A DNA stretch of 64,000 bases from Pseudomonas brassicacearum. Its GTDB lineage: Bacteria > Pseudomonadota > Gammaproteobacteria > Pseudomonadales > Pseudomonadaceae. This document shows, piece by piece, positions 44,602 through 53,536 of the stretch. Location: assembly GCF_003732225.1 (NCBI RefSeq), contig NZ_MOBJ01000006.1:620001-684000 (forward strand), given 5' to 3'. Under the pieces are notes generated by a model. The model worked only from the letters and a program-made list of their open reading frames with translations, did no database searches and had not been told where the DNA came from. The translations under genes and the position numbers were made by a program. The stretch's first letter is position 1, and each line of letters starts with the position of its first letter.

Positions 44602-44609
44602 GTATCGGC
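44602..44609 (-). promoter_or_regulatory. Possible sigma-28 (FliA) -10 element
   Basis: On the minus strand GCCGATAC matches GCCGATAA at 7 of 8 positions. A TAAA lies 12 bp upstream rather than the ideal 15, so the promoter is only a candidate for the chemoreceptor gene. Confidence 0.35.
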
Positions 44610-44658
44610 CGGGCTTTAGGTTTTATGCAGGCTTGAGAAAAATATATTTCTTGGTGTG

Positions 44659-44686
44659 ACAAGTGTTTCAAGGGTGAAACACTTGT
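44659..44686. promoter_or_regulatory. Perfect 12-bp inverted repeat upstream of the chemoreceptor gene
   Basis: ACAAGTGTTTCA, loop AGGG, then TGAAACACTTGT. It is not followed by a T-run on either strand. It could be an operator for the chemoreceptor gene or an RNA stem ending the glycerate kinase transcript. Confidence 0.5.
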
Positions 44687-44781
44687 CGGGTTTCAGAGGA
44701 CTCTTGTAGAAGGACCAGACGCAATTTGTCAGGCTGAATGCGTTCACCGGTTTTACGGTTGCTACGCAATCGAACGCAGGC

Positions 44782-44803
44782 TTCGCCAGCTGCTACAGGA
44801 TTG
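44782..44803. repeat. Degenerate type C REP fragment
   Basis: CGAACGCAGGCTTCGCCAGC followed by TGCTACAGG resembles one arm of the type C repeat with several changes. It lies just past the glycerate kinase stop. Confidence 0.5.
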
Positions 44804-44806
44804 CCT

Positions 44807-45949
44807 TTAGCCCTTGCGAACTGCGATGCGCCAAACGCGGGCGATGTCCCGTGCTCGCTCATGCAGCAGGCGCGAAGCGTCGGCGCAGGCTTGTTCCAGC
44901 GTCATCGGCCCGGACGTCAGCGCGAATGCCGCGTCGACCCCATGTTCGTACATCTGCTGATAGCCCTCGCCAAGGGTGCCGGCGATGACGATCACCGGCA
45001 CGCCCTGCTGCTGGGCGATACGCGCCACGCCGAACGGCGTTTTGCCACGCAAGGTCTGAGCGTCGAAGCGGCCCTCGCCGGTGATCACCAGGTCCGCGTC
45101 ACGTACCGCAGCTTCCAGGCCGACCAGGTCGGCGACCACTTCCACTCCGGCACGAAATTGCGCGCCAAGAAACGCCTTCGCTGCAAACCCCAAACCACCC
45201 GCAGCCCCACTGCCCGGTTCGTCACGTAGATCTTTTTTCAGGGTTTGGGCGCAAAGCCCGGCGAAATGCCCAAGGGCTAGATCCAGCTGTTGCACCTGCT
45301 CGACCGATGCGCCTTTCTGCGGGCCGAATATTGCTGAGGCACCGTGGGGGCCGCACAGCGGGTTGTTGACGTCGGCAGCGATCTCGAAGCGCACGTTGGC
45401 CAGACGCGGGTCCATGCCACTCAGATCGATCTGCGCCAGTTGCGCCAATGCCAGGCCACCCGGTTTCAACGTCTGGCCCTGAGCATCGAGCAGTCGCACA
45501 CCCAGCGCCTGCAACGCACCGGCACCCGCGTCGTTGGTGGCGCTGCCGCCGATGGCCAGGATGATCCGCTGCGCGCCCGCATCGAGTGCCGCGCGGATCA
45601 GTTCGCCCGTGCCGAAAGTGCTGCTGATGCACGCATCGCGCTGGCCCACCGGCACCAACTGCAAACCGCTGGCTTCGGCCATTTCGATGATCGCGGTGTG
45701 ATTGTGGGGCAGCCAGCCCCAATGCGCCTCGATCTGTGTGCCGAGCGGCCCCTGTACGGTGACGCTACGCGACTCACCCTCGCAGGCAGCAAGAATCGAC
45801 TCGACCGTGCCTTCGCCGCCGTCAGCCATCGGGCACTTGACCAGCGTCGCGTCCGGCCAGACCTCGGCCAGGCCCAGCGCAATGGCATTGGCCACGGCTT
45901 CGGCACTCAGACTGTCCTTGAACGAATCGGGGGCGATGACGATTTTCAT
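44807..45949 (-). CDS. Glycerate kinase (GarK/GlxK family)
   Basis: 380-aa type I glycerate kinase. MKIVIAPDSFKDSLSA is the diagnostic N-terminus, MADGGEGT follows near residue 43, GGSATNDAGAG near 130 and ITGEGRFDAQTL near 285. It phosphorylates D-glycerate, normally to 2-phosphoglycerate. ATG 45949 is chosen over the longer open frame. With CdaR and an MFS carrier nearby it forms a glycerate or hexaric-acid utilisation cluster. Inverted TGAACAATA/TATTGTTCA motifs lie 44-94 bp upstream. Confidence 0.92.
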   Translation of the reverse strand: MKIVIAPDSFKDSLSAEAVANAIALGLAEVWPDATLVKCPMADGGEGTVESILAACEGESRSVTVQGPLGTQIEAHWGWLPHNHTAIIEMAEASGLQLVPVGQRDACISSTFGTGELIRAALDAGAQRIILAIGGSATNDAGAGALQALGVRLLDAQGQTLKPGGLALAQLAQIDLSGMDPRLANVRFEIAADVNNPLCGPHGASAIFGPQKGASVEQVQQLDLALGHFAGLCAQTLKKDLRDEPGSGAAGGLGFAAKAFLGAQFRAGVEVVADLVGLEAAVRDADLVITGEGRFDAQTLRGKTPFGVARIAQQQGVPVIVIAGTLGEGYQQMYEHGVDAAFALTSGPMTLEQACADASRLLHERARDIARVWRIAVRKG

Positions 45950-45992
45950 GTGAATTCTCCAGTTCCAATGGAGCCCATGCTGCCAGTTGAAA

Positions 45993-46043
45993 TGAACAAT
46001 AACGCCGGTCCGCTGCACAAGTGCGGCAGGGGTTTATTGTTCA
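45993..46043. promoter_or_regulatory. Inverted TGAACAATA / TATTGTTCA motifs (possible CdaR site)
   Basis: TGAACAATA (45993-46001) and TATTGTTCA (46035-46043) are exact inverted copies upstream of the glycerate kinase gene. TGATTGTTCA recurs at 47380-47389 between cdaR and the MFS gene. Sharing across the cluster suggests the CdaR-like regulator binds it; the spacing of 33 bp between half sites is unusual. Confidence 0.45.
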
Positions 46044-46069
46044 TTCTCACAAAACCCTACACACCACCC

Positions 46070-46215
46070 GTAGCAGCTGCCGAGCCCGCGAGGCTGCGTT
46101 CGGCGGCGCAGCCGTCGTGAAATCAATCGCTGCGGTGTGTCAGGGAACAGTTGCCCGCAGGAATTACGACTGCTTCGCAGCCGAACGCAGCCTCGCGGGC
46201 TCGGCAGCTGCTACG
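46070..46215. repeat. REPIN, type C
   Basis: Inverted GTAGCAGCTGCCGAGCCCGC / GCGGGCTCGGCAGCTGCTAC arms about 100 bp apart, ending 12 bp from the cdaR stop. It separates cdaR from the glycerate kinase gene, so the two are probably transcribed separately. Confidence 0.88.
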
Positions 46216-46227
46216 GGATTTGTGTTG

Positions 46228-47349
46228 TCACGGGGTGGTGTCGGTCTGCGGCAGCAGTTGCACGCCCAGGTACAACGCGAGCATGCCATCGAGGCGCAAC
46301 GGGTCGACGCCGCTGAGTTCGGCAATGCGCTCCATGCGATAGCGCAAGCTGTTGCGGTGAATGCCTAACGCATCGGCACACGCCTGGCTTTGACCGTCGT
46401 GTTCGCACCAACTGCGCAATGTCGCCAACAGTTGGCCGTTACCGTCCTTGGCGATGACTTTGCGCAGTGGGGTGAGCAACTCGTCCAGCGCATCGTCGTT
46501 GCGATGGCGCCAGAGCATGACCGGCAGTCGATAGCGGTTCAGCGTCAGCAAACGGCTGTTGGGCAACACGTCACGCCCATAGGCCAGCAAGTCGCCGACC
46601 CGCCGATAGCAACGGCGCAAGCCTTGCAATCCATCCGCCTGACCGCCAACAGCGATGCGCAGAATGTTCCAGCCCAGGCCTTCGAGTTTTTCCAGCAAGC
46701 GTTCGTTGTCCACTGCTTGCGTGGTCGGACGGCACCACAGCAGCGATGACTTGGCGGAGCTCACGCACCAACTGTCGGGATAGCGTGAGATCAACCAGGC
46801 ACTCAAGGCCTCAGCGGTTTGCCCGGCGCCATGCTCCAGACCCAGTTCAAACAAATAAGGGGTACGCGACAATTGCGGTTTGAGGCCCATTTGCTGTGCT
46901 TCGTCGATCAGCCGTGGCGAATCTCCCGCCTCGCTGAGCAGCAACGCCAGCAGATCATCGCAACGCTGGCGACGCCATTGCTGTTCGGCCTGCTGGTTGC
47001 GCTGGCCGACCAGCATCTCGGCGGTCATCCGCACCAGCTCCGCATAGGTCCGCAGTTGCTCGGGCTCACCGGTAATGCCCAGCACGCCGATCAGGCGCTG
47101 ATCGAGCAGCAGCGGCAAATTGATCCCCGGCTGCACGCCCTTGAGGTGCACGGCGGTCTGGGCGTCTATTTCCACCACCCGCCCATTCGCCAGCACCAGT
47201 TGCGCACCTTCGTGCCGGGTGTTGATCCGCTCTGGCTCGCCGCTGCCGAGGATCAGCCCCTGGCTGTCCATGACGTTGACGTTGTATGGCAGGATGGCCA
47301 TCGCCCGGTCGACGATATCCTGCGCCAGGTCGTGATCAAGTTCGAACAT
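46228..47349 (-). CDS. CdaR/SdaR-family transcriptional regulator
   Basis: 373-aa regulator. An N-terminal sugar-diacid-recognition domain (from MFELDHDLAQDIVDRAM, with GVLGITGEPEQL near 95) precedes a PucR-type C-terminal helix-turn-helix (SQACADALGIHRNSLRYRM). Relatives respond to glycerate or glucarate and activate their catabolic genes. ATG 47349 begins the domain. It is divergent from the MFS gene across 168 bp, which contains TGATTGTTCA. Confidence 0.88.
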   Translation of the reverse strand: MFELDHDLAQDIVDRAMAILPYNVNVMDSQGLILGSGEPERINTRHEGAQLVLANGRVVEIDAQTAVHLKGVQPGINLPLLLDQRLIGVLGITGEPEQLRTYAELVRMTAEMLVGQRNQQAEQQWRRQRCDDLLALLLSEAGDSPRLIDEAQQMGLKPQLSRTPYLFELGLEHGAGQTAEALSAWLISRYPDSWCVSSAKSSLLWCRPTTQAVDNERLLEKLEGLGWNILRIAVGGQADGLQGLRRCYRRVGDLLAYGRDVLPNSRLLTLNRYRLPVMLWRHRNDDALDELLTPLRKVIAKDGNGQLLATLRSWCEHDGQSQACADALGIHRNSLRYRMERIAELSGVDPLRLDGMLALYLGVQLLPQTDTTP

Positions 47350-47379
47350 GCGGGGTAATCCTTGAAAACGTGCGGTGAT

Positions 47380-47389
47380 TGATTGTTCA
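47380..47389 (+). promoter_or_regulatory. TGATTGTTCA motif in the cdaR-MFS divergent region
   Basis: One near-copy of the inverted motif pair found upstream of the glycerate kinase gene. It lies 30 bp from the cdaR start and about 130 bp from the MFS start. Confidence 0.35.
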
Positions 47390-47517
47390 CCCGCACAGGC
47401 TGTTGGCGTAAACCCTGTGCTCAGGCACAAAGACATCCGCTCAGGGGTGACCGAGACTCTTCAGGCGACCAACGTTACCCTTGCCTCGCAAAAAATCATA
47501 ATAAAGAGAGACCCGCC

Positions 47518-48828
47518 ATGTCACAGAGCGCCGCTGCCACCCTGGCCACCGATGACGATAAAAACGCCGTCTACAAGCGCGTTACCCTGCGCCTGATCCC
47601 CTTCATCTTCATCTGCTATCTGTTCAACTACCTCGACCGGGTCAACGTTGGATTTGCCAAACTGCAGATGCTCGATGCGCTGAAATTCAGCGAAACCGTG
47701 TACGGCCTCGGGGCCGGAATATTCTTTATCGGCTACGTGCTGTGCGGCGTTCCGAGCAACCTGGCGCTGACCCGATTCGGCCCACGGCGCTGGATCGCAG
47801 TGATGATGGTCACCTGGGGCACGCTGTCGACCTGCCTGCTGTTCGTCACCACACCGACCGAGTTCTACACCCTGCGCCTGTTCACTGGCGCCGCCGAAGC
47901 CGGGTTCTTCCCGGGCGTGGTGCTGTACCTTTCGCAGTGGTTCCCGACGTTCCGCCGTGGCCGCATCATGGCGCTGTTCATGTCGGCGATCCCGGTGTCC
48001 GGCCTGCTCGGCAGCCCGTTCTCTGGCTGGATCCTCAACCACTTCGCCGCCGGTCAAGGTGGCCTCGCCGGCTGGCAGTGGATGTTCCTGCTGCAAGGCA
48101 TTCCGACCATCACCCTCGGCGCCCTGGCGTTCTTCCTGCTCAGCGACAACTTCGCCAGTGCCAAATGGCTCAAGCCGCAAGAGCGTGCGGTACTTGAAGC
48201 CGATCAAGCGATTGATTGGGCCAACAAACCGAAAACCGCCACCGACTCACTGCTGGCGGTGTTCAAGAACCCGGCGATCTGGGCGTTCGGGCTGATCTAC
48301 TTCTGCATTCAAAGCGGCGTTTACGCGATCAACTTCTGGCTGCCGTCGATCATCAAGAACCTCGGTTTCGCCGATAACCTGGTGATCGGTTGGCTCAGTG
48401 CAATTCCGTACTTGCTGGCGGCAGTGTTCATGTTGATGGTGGGCCGCTCGGCCGATCTGCATAAAGAACGCCGCTGGCATTTGGTGGTACCGATGTTGAT
48501 GGGCGCGGCAGGTCTGTTGATCGCCGTGAACTTTGCCGCCAACCCGGCTATTGCGATTCTTGGCCTGACTATCGCCACCATGGGCGCCCTCACCGGCCTG
48601 CCGATGTTCTGGCCGGTACCGACCGCAATGCTCAGCGCCGGCGCTGCCGCCGGTGGCCTGGCGTTGATCAACTCCATGGGGCAGATGGCCGGTTTCCTCA
48701 GCCCGTACCTGGTGGGTTGGGTGAAGGACAGCACCGGCTCGACCGATGCGGCGTTGTACCTGCTGGCGGGTGTGATTGTCAGCGGTAGCCTGTTGGCGTT
48801 GCGCATGACCCGCACGCTGCGCGTTTAA
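47518..48828 (+). CDS. MFS transporter (ACS group, glycerate/hexarate-like)
   Basis: 436-aa carrier with twelve predicted helices. YLFNYLDRVNVGFAKLQM in helix 1 and RFGPRRWIAVMMVTWG between helices 2 and 3 place it in the anion:cation symporter group used for sugar acids. AGAGAG precedes ATG 47518. It is divergent from cdaR and near a glycerate kinase, so D-glycerate, glucarate or galactarate are plausible substrates. Confidence 0.9.
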   Translation: MSQSAAATLATDDDKNAVYKRVTLRLIPFIFICYLFNYLDRVNVGFAKLQMLDALKFSETVYGLGAGIFFIGYVLCGVPSNLALTRFGPRRWIAVMMVTWGTLSTCLLFVTTPTEFYTLRLFTGAAEAGFFPGVVLYLSQWFPTFRRGRIMALFMSAIPVSGLLGSPFSGWILNHFAAGQGGLAGWQWMFLLQGIPTITLGALAFFLLSDNFASAKWLKPQERAVLEADQAIDWANKPKTATDSLLAVFKNPAIWAFGLIYFCIQSGVYAINFWLPSIIKNLGFADNLVIGWLSAIPYLLAAVFMLMVGRSADLHKERRWHLVVPMLMGAAGLLIAVNFAANPAIAILGLTIATMGALTGLPMFWPVPTAMLSAGAAAGGLALINSMGQMAGFLSPYLVGWVKDSTGSTDAALYLLAGVIVSGSLLALRMTRTLRV

Positions 48829-48841
48829 TACCTGACAATCA

Positions 48842-48932
48842 CTGTGGGAGCGAGCTTGCTCGCGATAGCGGTGTAACAGTCACCCTCAATGGTGAATGTT
48901 ATGGCCTCTTCGCGAGCAAGCTCGCTCCCACA
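48842..48932. repeat. REPIN, type A
   Basis: Inverted TGGGAGCGAGCTTGCTCGCG / CGCGAGCAAGCTCGCTCCCA pair between the MFS and aldo-keto reductase genes. The spacer shares GTAACAGTCACC and AATGGTGAATGTTATGGCCT with the 60.6-kb copy, so the two are recent duplicates. Confidence 0.9.
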
Positions 48933-49022
48933 CTTGATTTGAGGTGTTCGATAATTCCGTTTGCCCCGTGCGGTTGTTCTGGTATTTGATTGAGCCTTTC
49001 TCACCGGTAAAAGGATTTCGTC

Positions 49023-50030
49023 ATGAGCTACCGCACACTCGGCCATTCGGGACTACAGGTCTCGACGTTGACCCTGGGCACCATGATGTTTGGCGAACAG
49101 ACCAGCACCGAAGATTCGCTGCGGATCATCGAAAAAGCCTGGGATCAGGGCGTCAACTTCATCGACACGGCGGATGTATACACAGGCGGTCGCTCCGAGG
49201 AAATCGTCGGTGAAGCAATTGCCAGTCACCGCCATGAATGGGTGGTGGCTTCCAAGGTCGGTTTCGGTCCGGTCGACGGTGTGCCGAATCGCAGCGGGCT
49301 GAGCCGCAAACACCTGTTCAATGGTATCGATGCCAGCCTGGCCCGTTTGGGCACCGACTATCTGGACATCTATTACCTGCACCGCGAAGACCACAACACG
49401 CCGCTGGAGGTCACGGTGTCAGCCATCGGCGACCTGATTCGCCAAGGCAAGATCCGTTACTGGGGCCTGTCCAACTACCGTGGCTGGCGCATCGCCGAGG
49501 TGATTCGCATCGCCGAAAAACTCGGCGTCGACAAACCGGTGATCAGCCAACCGCTGTACAACATCGTCAACCGCCAGGCGGAAACCGAACAAATCACCGC
49601 CGCCAACGCCTACGGCCTCGGCGTGGTGCCTTACAGCCCGTTGGCCCGTGGCGTGTTGAGCGGCAAGTACGCGCCGGACGTCACCCCGGACGTCAACAGC
49701 CGCGCCGGTCGTCAGGACAAGCGCATTCTGGAAACCGAATGGCGGGTCGAGTCATTGCGTATTGCCCAGCAGATTCAGAAATACACCCTGGAACGCGGCG
49801 TCGGCATTGTCGAGTTCGCCATCGCCTGGGTGCTGAACAACTCGGCCGTCAGCTCGGCCATCGTCGGCCCGCGCACCGAAGAACAATGGGATGCCTACAC
49901 CAAGGCGCTGTCGGTGAAGATCACGGCTGAAGACGAAGCTTTCATTGATTCGCTGGTGACGCCGGGGCATTCCTCGACACCGGGGTTCAACGACGTGAGC
50001 CATTTCGTCTCGGGCCGCACACCTCGTTAA
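49023..50030 (+). CDS. Aldo-keto reductase
   Basis: 335-aa NADPH-dependent (beta/alpha)8 oxidoreductase. The catalytic tetrad can be assigned: Asp and Tyr in NFIDTADVYTGGRSEE, Lys in VVASKVGFG and His in YYLHREDHNTP. The NADP-binding SPLARGVLSGKY and late VGPRTEEQ are typical of the YghZ/Tas type. AAGGAT precedes the ATG. Substrate unknown; no linked pathway. Confidence 0.9.
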   Translation: MSYRTLGHSGLQVSTLTLGTMMFGEQTSTEDSLRIIEKAWDQGVNFIDTADVYTGGRSEEIVGEAIASHRHEWVVASKVGFGPVDGVPNRSGLSRKHLFNGIDASLARLGTDYLDIYYLHREDHNTPLEVTVSAIGDLIRQGKIRYWGLSNYRGWRIAEVIRIAEKLGVDKPVISQPLYNIVNRQAETEQITAANAYGLGVVPYSPLARGVLSGKYAPDVTPDVNSRAGRQDKRILETEWRVESLRIAQQIQKYTLERGVGIVEFAIAWVLNNSAVSSAIVGPRTEEQWDAYTKALSVKITAEDEAFIDSLVTPGHSSTPGFNDVSHFVSGRTPR

Positions 50031-50040
50031 CCCCCTCCTC

Positions 50041-50112
50041 CGTAGGAGCTGCCGCAGGCTGCGATCTTTGTTTTTAAAGATCAAAAGATCGCAGCCTGCG
50101 GCAGCTCCTACG
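50041..50112. repeat. REPIN, type B
   Basis: Inverted GTAGGAGCTGCCGCAGGCTG / GCAGCCTGCGGCAGCTCCTA arms between the aldo-keto reductase gene and rarD. Confidence 0.9.
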
Positions 50113-50150
50113 GGTATTAGGCTATCCTCTGCGCCTCTTGAATTACTGCC

Positions 50151-51050
50151 ATGTCTCGCGAGGACAGTTTGTCTAAAGGTATTGCTCTATCGGTGTCAGC
50201 CTCGGTGCTGTTCGCCGTCATGTATTTCTACACTTCCTTGCTGTCTCCCCTGAGCGGCGTGGAAATCTTCGGCTGGCGAATGCTGTTGACCGTACCCTGC
50301 ATGACCGTGTTCATGGTGGTTTCCGGCGAGTGGCGGCGAGTGGTCGAAATCCTCCGTCGGGTGGGCAGCAAACCGGCATTGTTCGGTGGTCTGCTGCTGT
50401 CTTCGGCATTGCTCGGCGTGCAACTCTGGTTGTTCATGTGGGCGCCGCTGAACGGCCACAGCCTTGACGTTTCGCTGGGCTACTTCCTGCTGCCGCTGAC
50501 CATGGTACTGACCGGGCGCATCGCCTATGGCGAGCAGCTCTCGTACCTGCAAAAAATCGCCGCGTTTTTCGCCACCCTCGGCGTGCTCAATGAGTTGTAT
50601 CAAGTGGGCAGCTTTTCCTGGGCGACCCTGTTGGTGGCCATCGGTTACCCGACCTACTTCGTGCTGCGCCGACGTCTGGCGGCGGACAACCTCGGTGGTT
50701 TGTGGCTGGACATGGCGCTGCTGCTACCGGTGGCGTACGGGTTCGTGCACAGCGGCGAACAGGGCTTTGCGGTGTTCGATCAACATCCGTGGCTGTCGCT
50801 GCTGATCCCGCTGCTCGGGGTGATCAGTGCCTCGGCGCTGGTGGTGTATATCATCGCCAGCCGGCTGCTGCCGTTCAGCCTGTTCGGTCTGTTGAGCTAC
50901 GTCGAACCGGTGCTGTTGCTGGGGGTTGCGTTGCTGCTGGGGGAAAGCATCAAGGCTGGGGAATGGCTGACGTACATCCCGATCTGGATGGCAGTGCTGG
51001 TGCTGGTGTTTGAGGGGTTCAAGCATTTGATGCGGCATCGCCGACCTTAA
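50151..51050 (+). CDS. rarD: RarD-like EamA-family transporter
   Basis: 299-aa inner-membrane protein with about ten helices in two EamA halves. The N-terminal KGIALSVSASVLFAVMYFYT and SGVEIFGWRMLLTVPCM match the RarD branch (named for chloramphenicol sensitivity; true substrate unknown). SLFGLLSYVEPVLLLGVALLLGE is the conserved C-terminal EamA motif. Flanked by REPINs on both sides. Confidence 0.85.
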   Translation: MSREDSLSKGIALSVSASVLFAVMYFYTSLLSPLSGVEIFGWRMLLTVPCMTVFMVVSGEWRRVVEILRRVGSKPALFGGLLLSSALLGVQLWLFMWAPLNGHSLDVSLGYFLLPLTMVLTGRIAYGEQLSYLQKIAAFFATLGVLNELYQVGSFSWATLLVAIGYPTYFVLRRRLAADNLGGLWLDMALLLPVAYGFVHSGEQGFAVFDQHPWLSLLIPLLGVISASALVVYIIASRLLPFSLFGLLSYVEPVLLLGVALLLGESIKAGEWLTYIPIWMAVLVLVFEGFKHLMRHRRP

Positions 51051-51063
51051 CGCTGCGCAAAAC

Positions 51064-51156
51064 AATGTGGGAGCGAGCTTGCTCGCGATGGCGTCTTCAG
51101 TTTCAACATTGATGTTGGCTGACAGATCGCTATCGCGAGCAAGCTCGCTCCCACAG
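51064..51156. repeat. REPIN, type A
   Basis: Inverted TGGGAGCGAGCTTGCTCGCG / CGCGAGCAAGCTCGCTCCCA pair between convergent rarD and hpd. Confidence 0.9.
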
Positions 51157-51174
51157 GTTTACAGTTGAAGCAGA

Positions 51175-52251
51175 TTACTCAGTGGAGAGCACACCACGGC
51201 GAACCTGGTCACGTTCGATGGATTCGAACAGTGCCTTGAAGTTGCCTTCGCCGAAGCCATCGTCGCCTTTACGCTGGATGAATTCGAAGAACACCGGCCC
51301 CATCAGGGTTTCCGAGAAAATTTGCAGCAACAAACGCTTGTCGCCCGACTCGGACGAGCCATCCAGCAGAATCCCCCGCGCTTGCAGTTCGTTGACCGGC
51401 TCGCCGTGGTTCGGCAAACGGCCTTCGAGCATTTCGTAGTAGGTTTCTGGCGGCGCGGTCATGAAGCGCATGCCGATCTTTTTCAGGTGATCCCAGGTCT
51501 TGATCAGGTCATCGGAAAGGAAGGCAACGTGCTGGATACCCTCGCCGTTGAACTGCATCAGGAACTCTTCGATCTGCCCGGCGCCCTTGGACGACTCTTC
51601 GTTCAGCGGGATGCGGATCATGCCATCCGGAGCGGTCATGGCCTTGGAGGTCAGGCCGGTGTATTCGCCCTTGATGTCGAAGTAACGGATTTCGCGGAAG
51701 TTGAACAGCTTCTCGTAGAAGTTCGCCCAATAAGCCATACGGCCGCGATACACGTTGTGGGTCAGGTGGTCGATGATCTTCAGGCCCGCCCCGACTGGGT
51801 GGCGGTCAACGCCTTCGATGAACACGAAGTCGATGTCGTAGATCGAGCTGCCTTCACCAAAACGGTCGATCAGGTACAGCGGAGCGCCGCCGATGCCTTT
51901 GATCGCTGGCAGGTTCAGCTCCATCGGGCCGGTCTCGATGTGAATCGGCTGGGCGCCGAGTTCCAGGGCTCGCTTGTAGGCTTTTTGCGAATCCTTGACG
52001 CGGAACGCCATGCCGCACACCGACGGGCCGTGCTCAGCCGCAAAGTATGAGGCGACACTGTGAGGTTCGTTGTTGAGGATCAGGTTGATCGCGCCCTGGC
52101 GATACAGGTGCACGTCTTTGGAACGGTGGGTCGCGACCTTGGTGAACCCCATGATCTCGAAGATCGGTTCAAGGGTATTCGGGGTCGGCGATGCGAGCTC
52201 GATGAATTCAAAGCCCATCAGGCCCATTGGGTTTTCGTATAAATCTGCCAT
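51175..52251 (-). CDS. hpd: 4-Hydroxyphenylpyruvate dioxygenase
   Basis: 358-aa Fe(II) dioxygenase converting 4-hydroxyphenylpyruvate to homogentisate in tyrosine catabolism. The three iron ligands are visible: His in [12 protein letters not shown] (about 161), His in [11 protein letters not shown] (about 240) and Glu in [10 protein letters not shown] (about 322). Length equals that of the well-studied P. fluorescens enzyme. Monocistronic; upstream direct repeats may be an operator. Confidence 0.97.
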   Translation of the reverse strand: MADLYENPMGLMGFEFIELASPTPNTLEPIFEIMGFTKVATHRSKDVHLYRQGAINLILNNEPHSVASYFAAEHGPSVCGMAFRVKDSQKAYKRALELGAQPIHIETGPMELNLPAIKGIGGAPLYLIDRFGEGSSIYDIDFVFIEGVDRHPVGAGLKIIDHLTHNVYRGRMAYWANFYEKLFNFREIRYFDIKGEYTGLTSKAMTAPDGMIRIPLNEESSKGAGQIEEFLMQFNGEGIQHVAFLSDDLIKTWDHLKKIGMRFMTAPPETYYEMLEGRLPNHGEPVNELQARGILLDGSSESGDKRLLLQIFSETLMGPVFFEFIQRKGDDGFGEGNFKALFESIERDQVRRGVLSTE

Positions 52252-52448
52252 GGTTGGCGCCTCATCATGCTGATTAACGGATCGTTAGTTACGAGCAATG
52301 CTGAGAGCGGCGGGTGGCGCGCAGGAGATGCCTCGCACACTGCGGGCGAGAAAGTCACCGTAGATCAATTGGAACCCAAATATCTTCATTGTCGACCCAA
52401 GGCTCTTGCGGGCGAGGCTTCTGCTGCCAGAAGACGTTATTCTTATAT

Positions 52449-52478
52449 GCGTAACCGGATTCTACACAGCGTAACCGG
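52449..52478 (-). promoter_or_regulatory. Direct repeat GCGTAACCGG upstream of hpd
   Basis: Two exact copies, 52449-52458 and 52469-52478, start 20 bp apart, about 200 bp upstream of hpd and 16 bp past the EamA stop codon. The rest of the 240-bp gap shows no gene or clear promoter. Confidence 0.35.
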
Positions 52479-52493
52479 GTTTGTCCGCCTTCT

Positions 52494-53444
52494 CTATAAA
52501 ATCCCCCTTTTTGACGCCGGTGCAAGGGGTTTGTTGCACAGGTAGATCCCCAGCAGAATCGCCCCGCCTCCCAGGCACATCGCCAGGCTCAGTTGCTCGC
52601 CCAGCAACAGCGCACCCAGCATCACTGCGGTCAGCGGATTCAGCGCAATGAACACTCCCGAGCGGGTGGCGCCGATTTTACGGATGCCGTCGTAGTACCA
52701 GATATAGGCCAGCGCCGAACCGAGTACGCCCAGATACAGCAGGCTCAGAAGCTGCCCCACCTGCAATTCGCTCAGGACCTCAAGACTCACCTCGCCGCGC
52801 ACCGCGCTGGTCGCCCACAACATCAATGTGCCCAGCACAATCGAGTAGGTGACGGTGTGCAGTGGGCCTAATGTCTGACTCAGTCCTTTGGAAAACAACG
52901 AGTAGACGCCCCAACCCAGCACGCAACCGAAAATCAGCAGGTCACCGACCCAGGTGTTCGCGGCATCGCCATCAAACACTTGCTGGTTGCGGCTGACAAT
53001 CACCACCCCAGCCCCGGCGATGCATATCGCAATGCCTACAACTTTGACTCGACTCAAGCGCTCCTTGAACAGCAGCCACGACGCCAACCCGATGATCGCC
53101 GGATTCAACGCCACGATCAGTGAGGCACGAGAGGCGTTGATGTAGTGCAAGCCGTAAAAGAAACACAGGTTGTAAAAGAAGATCCCGAAAAAACCCAATA
53201 CCCCCAACTGCAACCACTGCCTGAAGGTCGGGCGTGCCAAAGGGATACGCGCCAACGCCATGAACAGCAGCAAGGCCAGGCTCGCCAGCAGAAAACGCAG
53301 GCTCGCGGCCAATAACGGGCTCAGTGTGTCGGCAAGAAACCGGCCGGCAACGAAGGTCCCGCCCCAGATCATGGTGACAGTGGCGAGTTTCAGGTAAACC
53401 GTGACATCCGAATCACGGGAGCCGCTCTGGACAAGGCTTTTCAT
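52494..53444 (-). CDS. EamA-family transporter (DMT exporter)
   Basis: 316-aa protein with ten predicted helices in two EamA halves. MIWGGTFVAGRFLAD starts the first, and YLGVLGSALAYIWYYDGIRKIGATRSGVFIALNPL is in the second. Family members export amino acids or metabolites. GGAG lies 6 nt before the ATG. It is divergent from a LysR gene across 90 bp, the usual arrangement of a LysR regulator and its exporter target. Confidence 0.88.
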   Translation of the reverse strand: MKSLVQSGSRDSDVTVYLKLATVTMIWGGTFVAGRFLADTLSPLLAASLRFLLASLALLLFMALARIPLARPTFRQWLQLGVLGFFGIFFYNLCFFYGLHYINASRASLIVALNPAIIGLASWLLFKERLSRVKVVGIAICIAGAGVVIVSRNQQVFDGDAANTWVGDLLIFGCVLGWGVYSLFSKGLSQTLGPLHTVTYSIVLGTLMLWATSAVRGEVSLEVLSELQVGQLLSLLYLGVLGSALAYIWYYDGIRKIGATRSGVFIALNPLTAVMLGALLLGEQLSLAMCLGGGAILLGIYLCNKPLAPASKRGIL

Positions 53445-53520
53445 AAGTCTCCACGATAAATGAGCAGTCAGTTTGCGTACGGTATGGAGTATTCTTTGTG
53501 TAATGCTTGATCATCGTAAA

Positions 53521-53536
53521 ATGAGTAAATACTCAT
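53521..53536. promoter_or_regulatory. Inverted repeat and minigene overlapping the LysR start codon
   Basis: ATGAGTA-AA-TACTCAT is a 7-bp-arm dyad whose last bases are part of the LysR start codon. The same bases read ATG AGT AAA TAC TCA TGA, a five-codon ORF whose stop overlaps the LysR ATG. It could be an autoregulatory site, a translational coupler, or chance. Confidence 0.35.
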
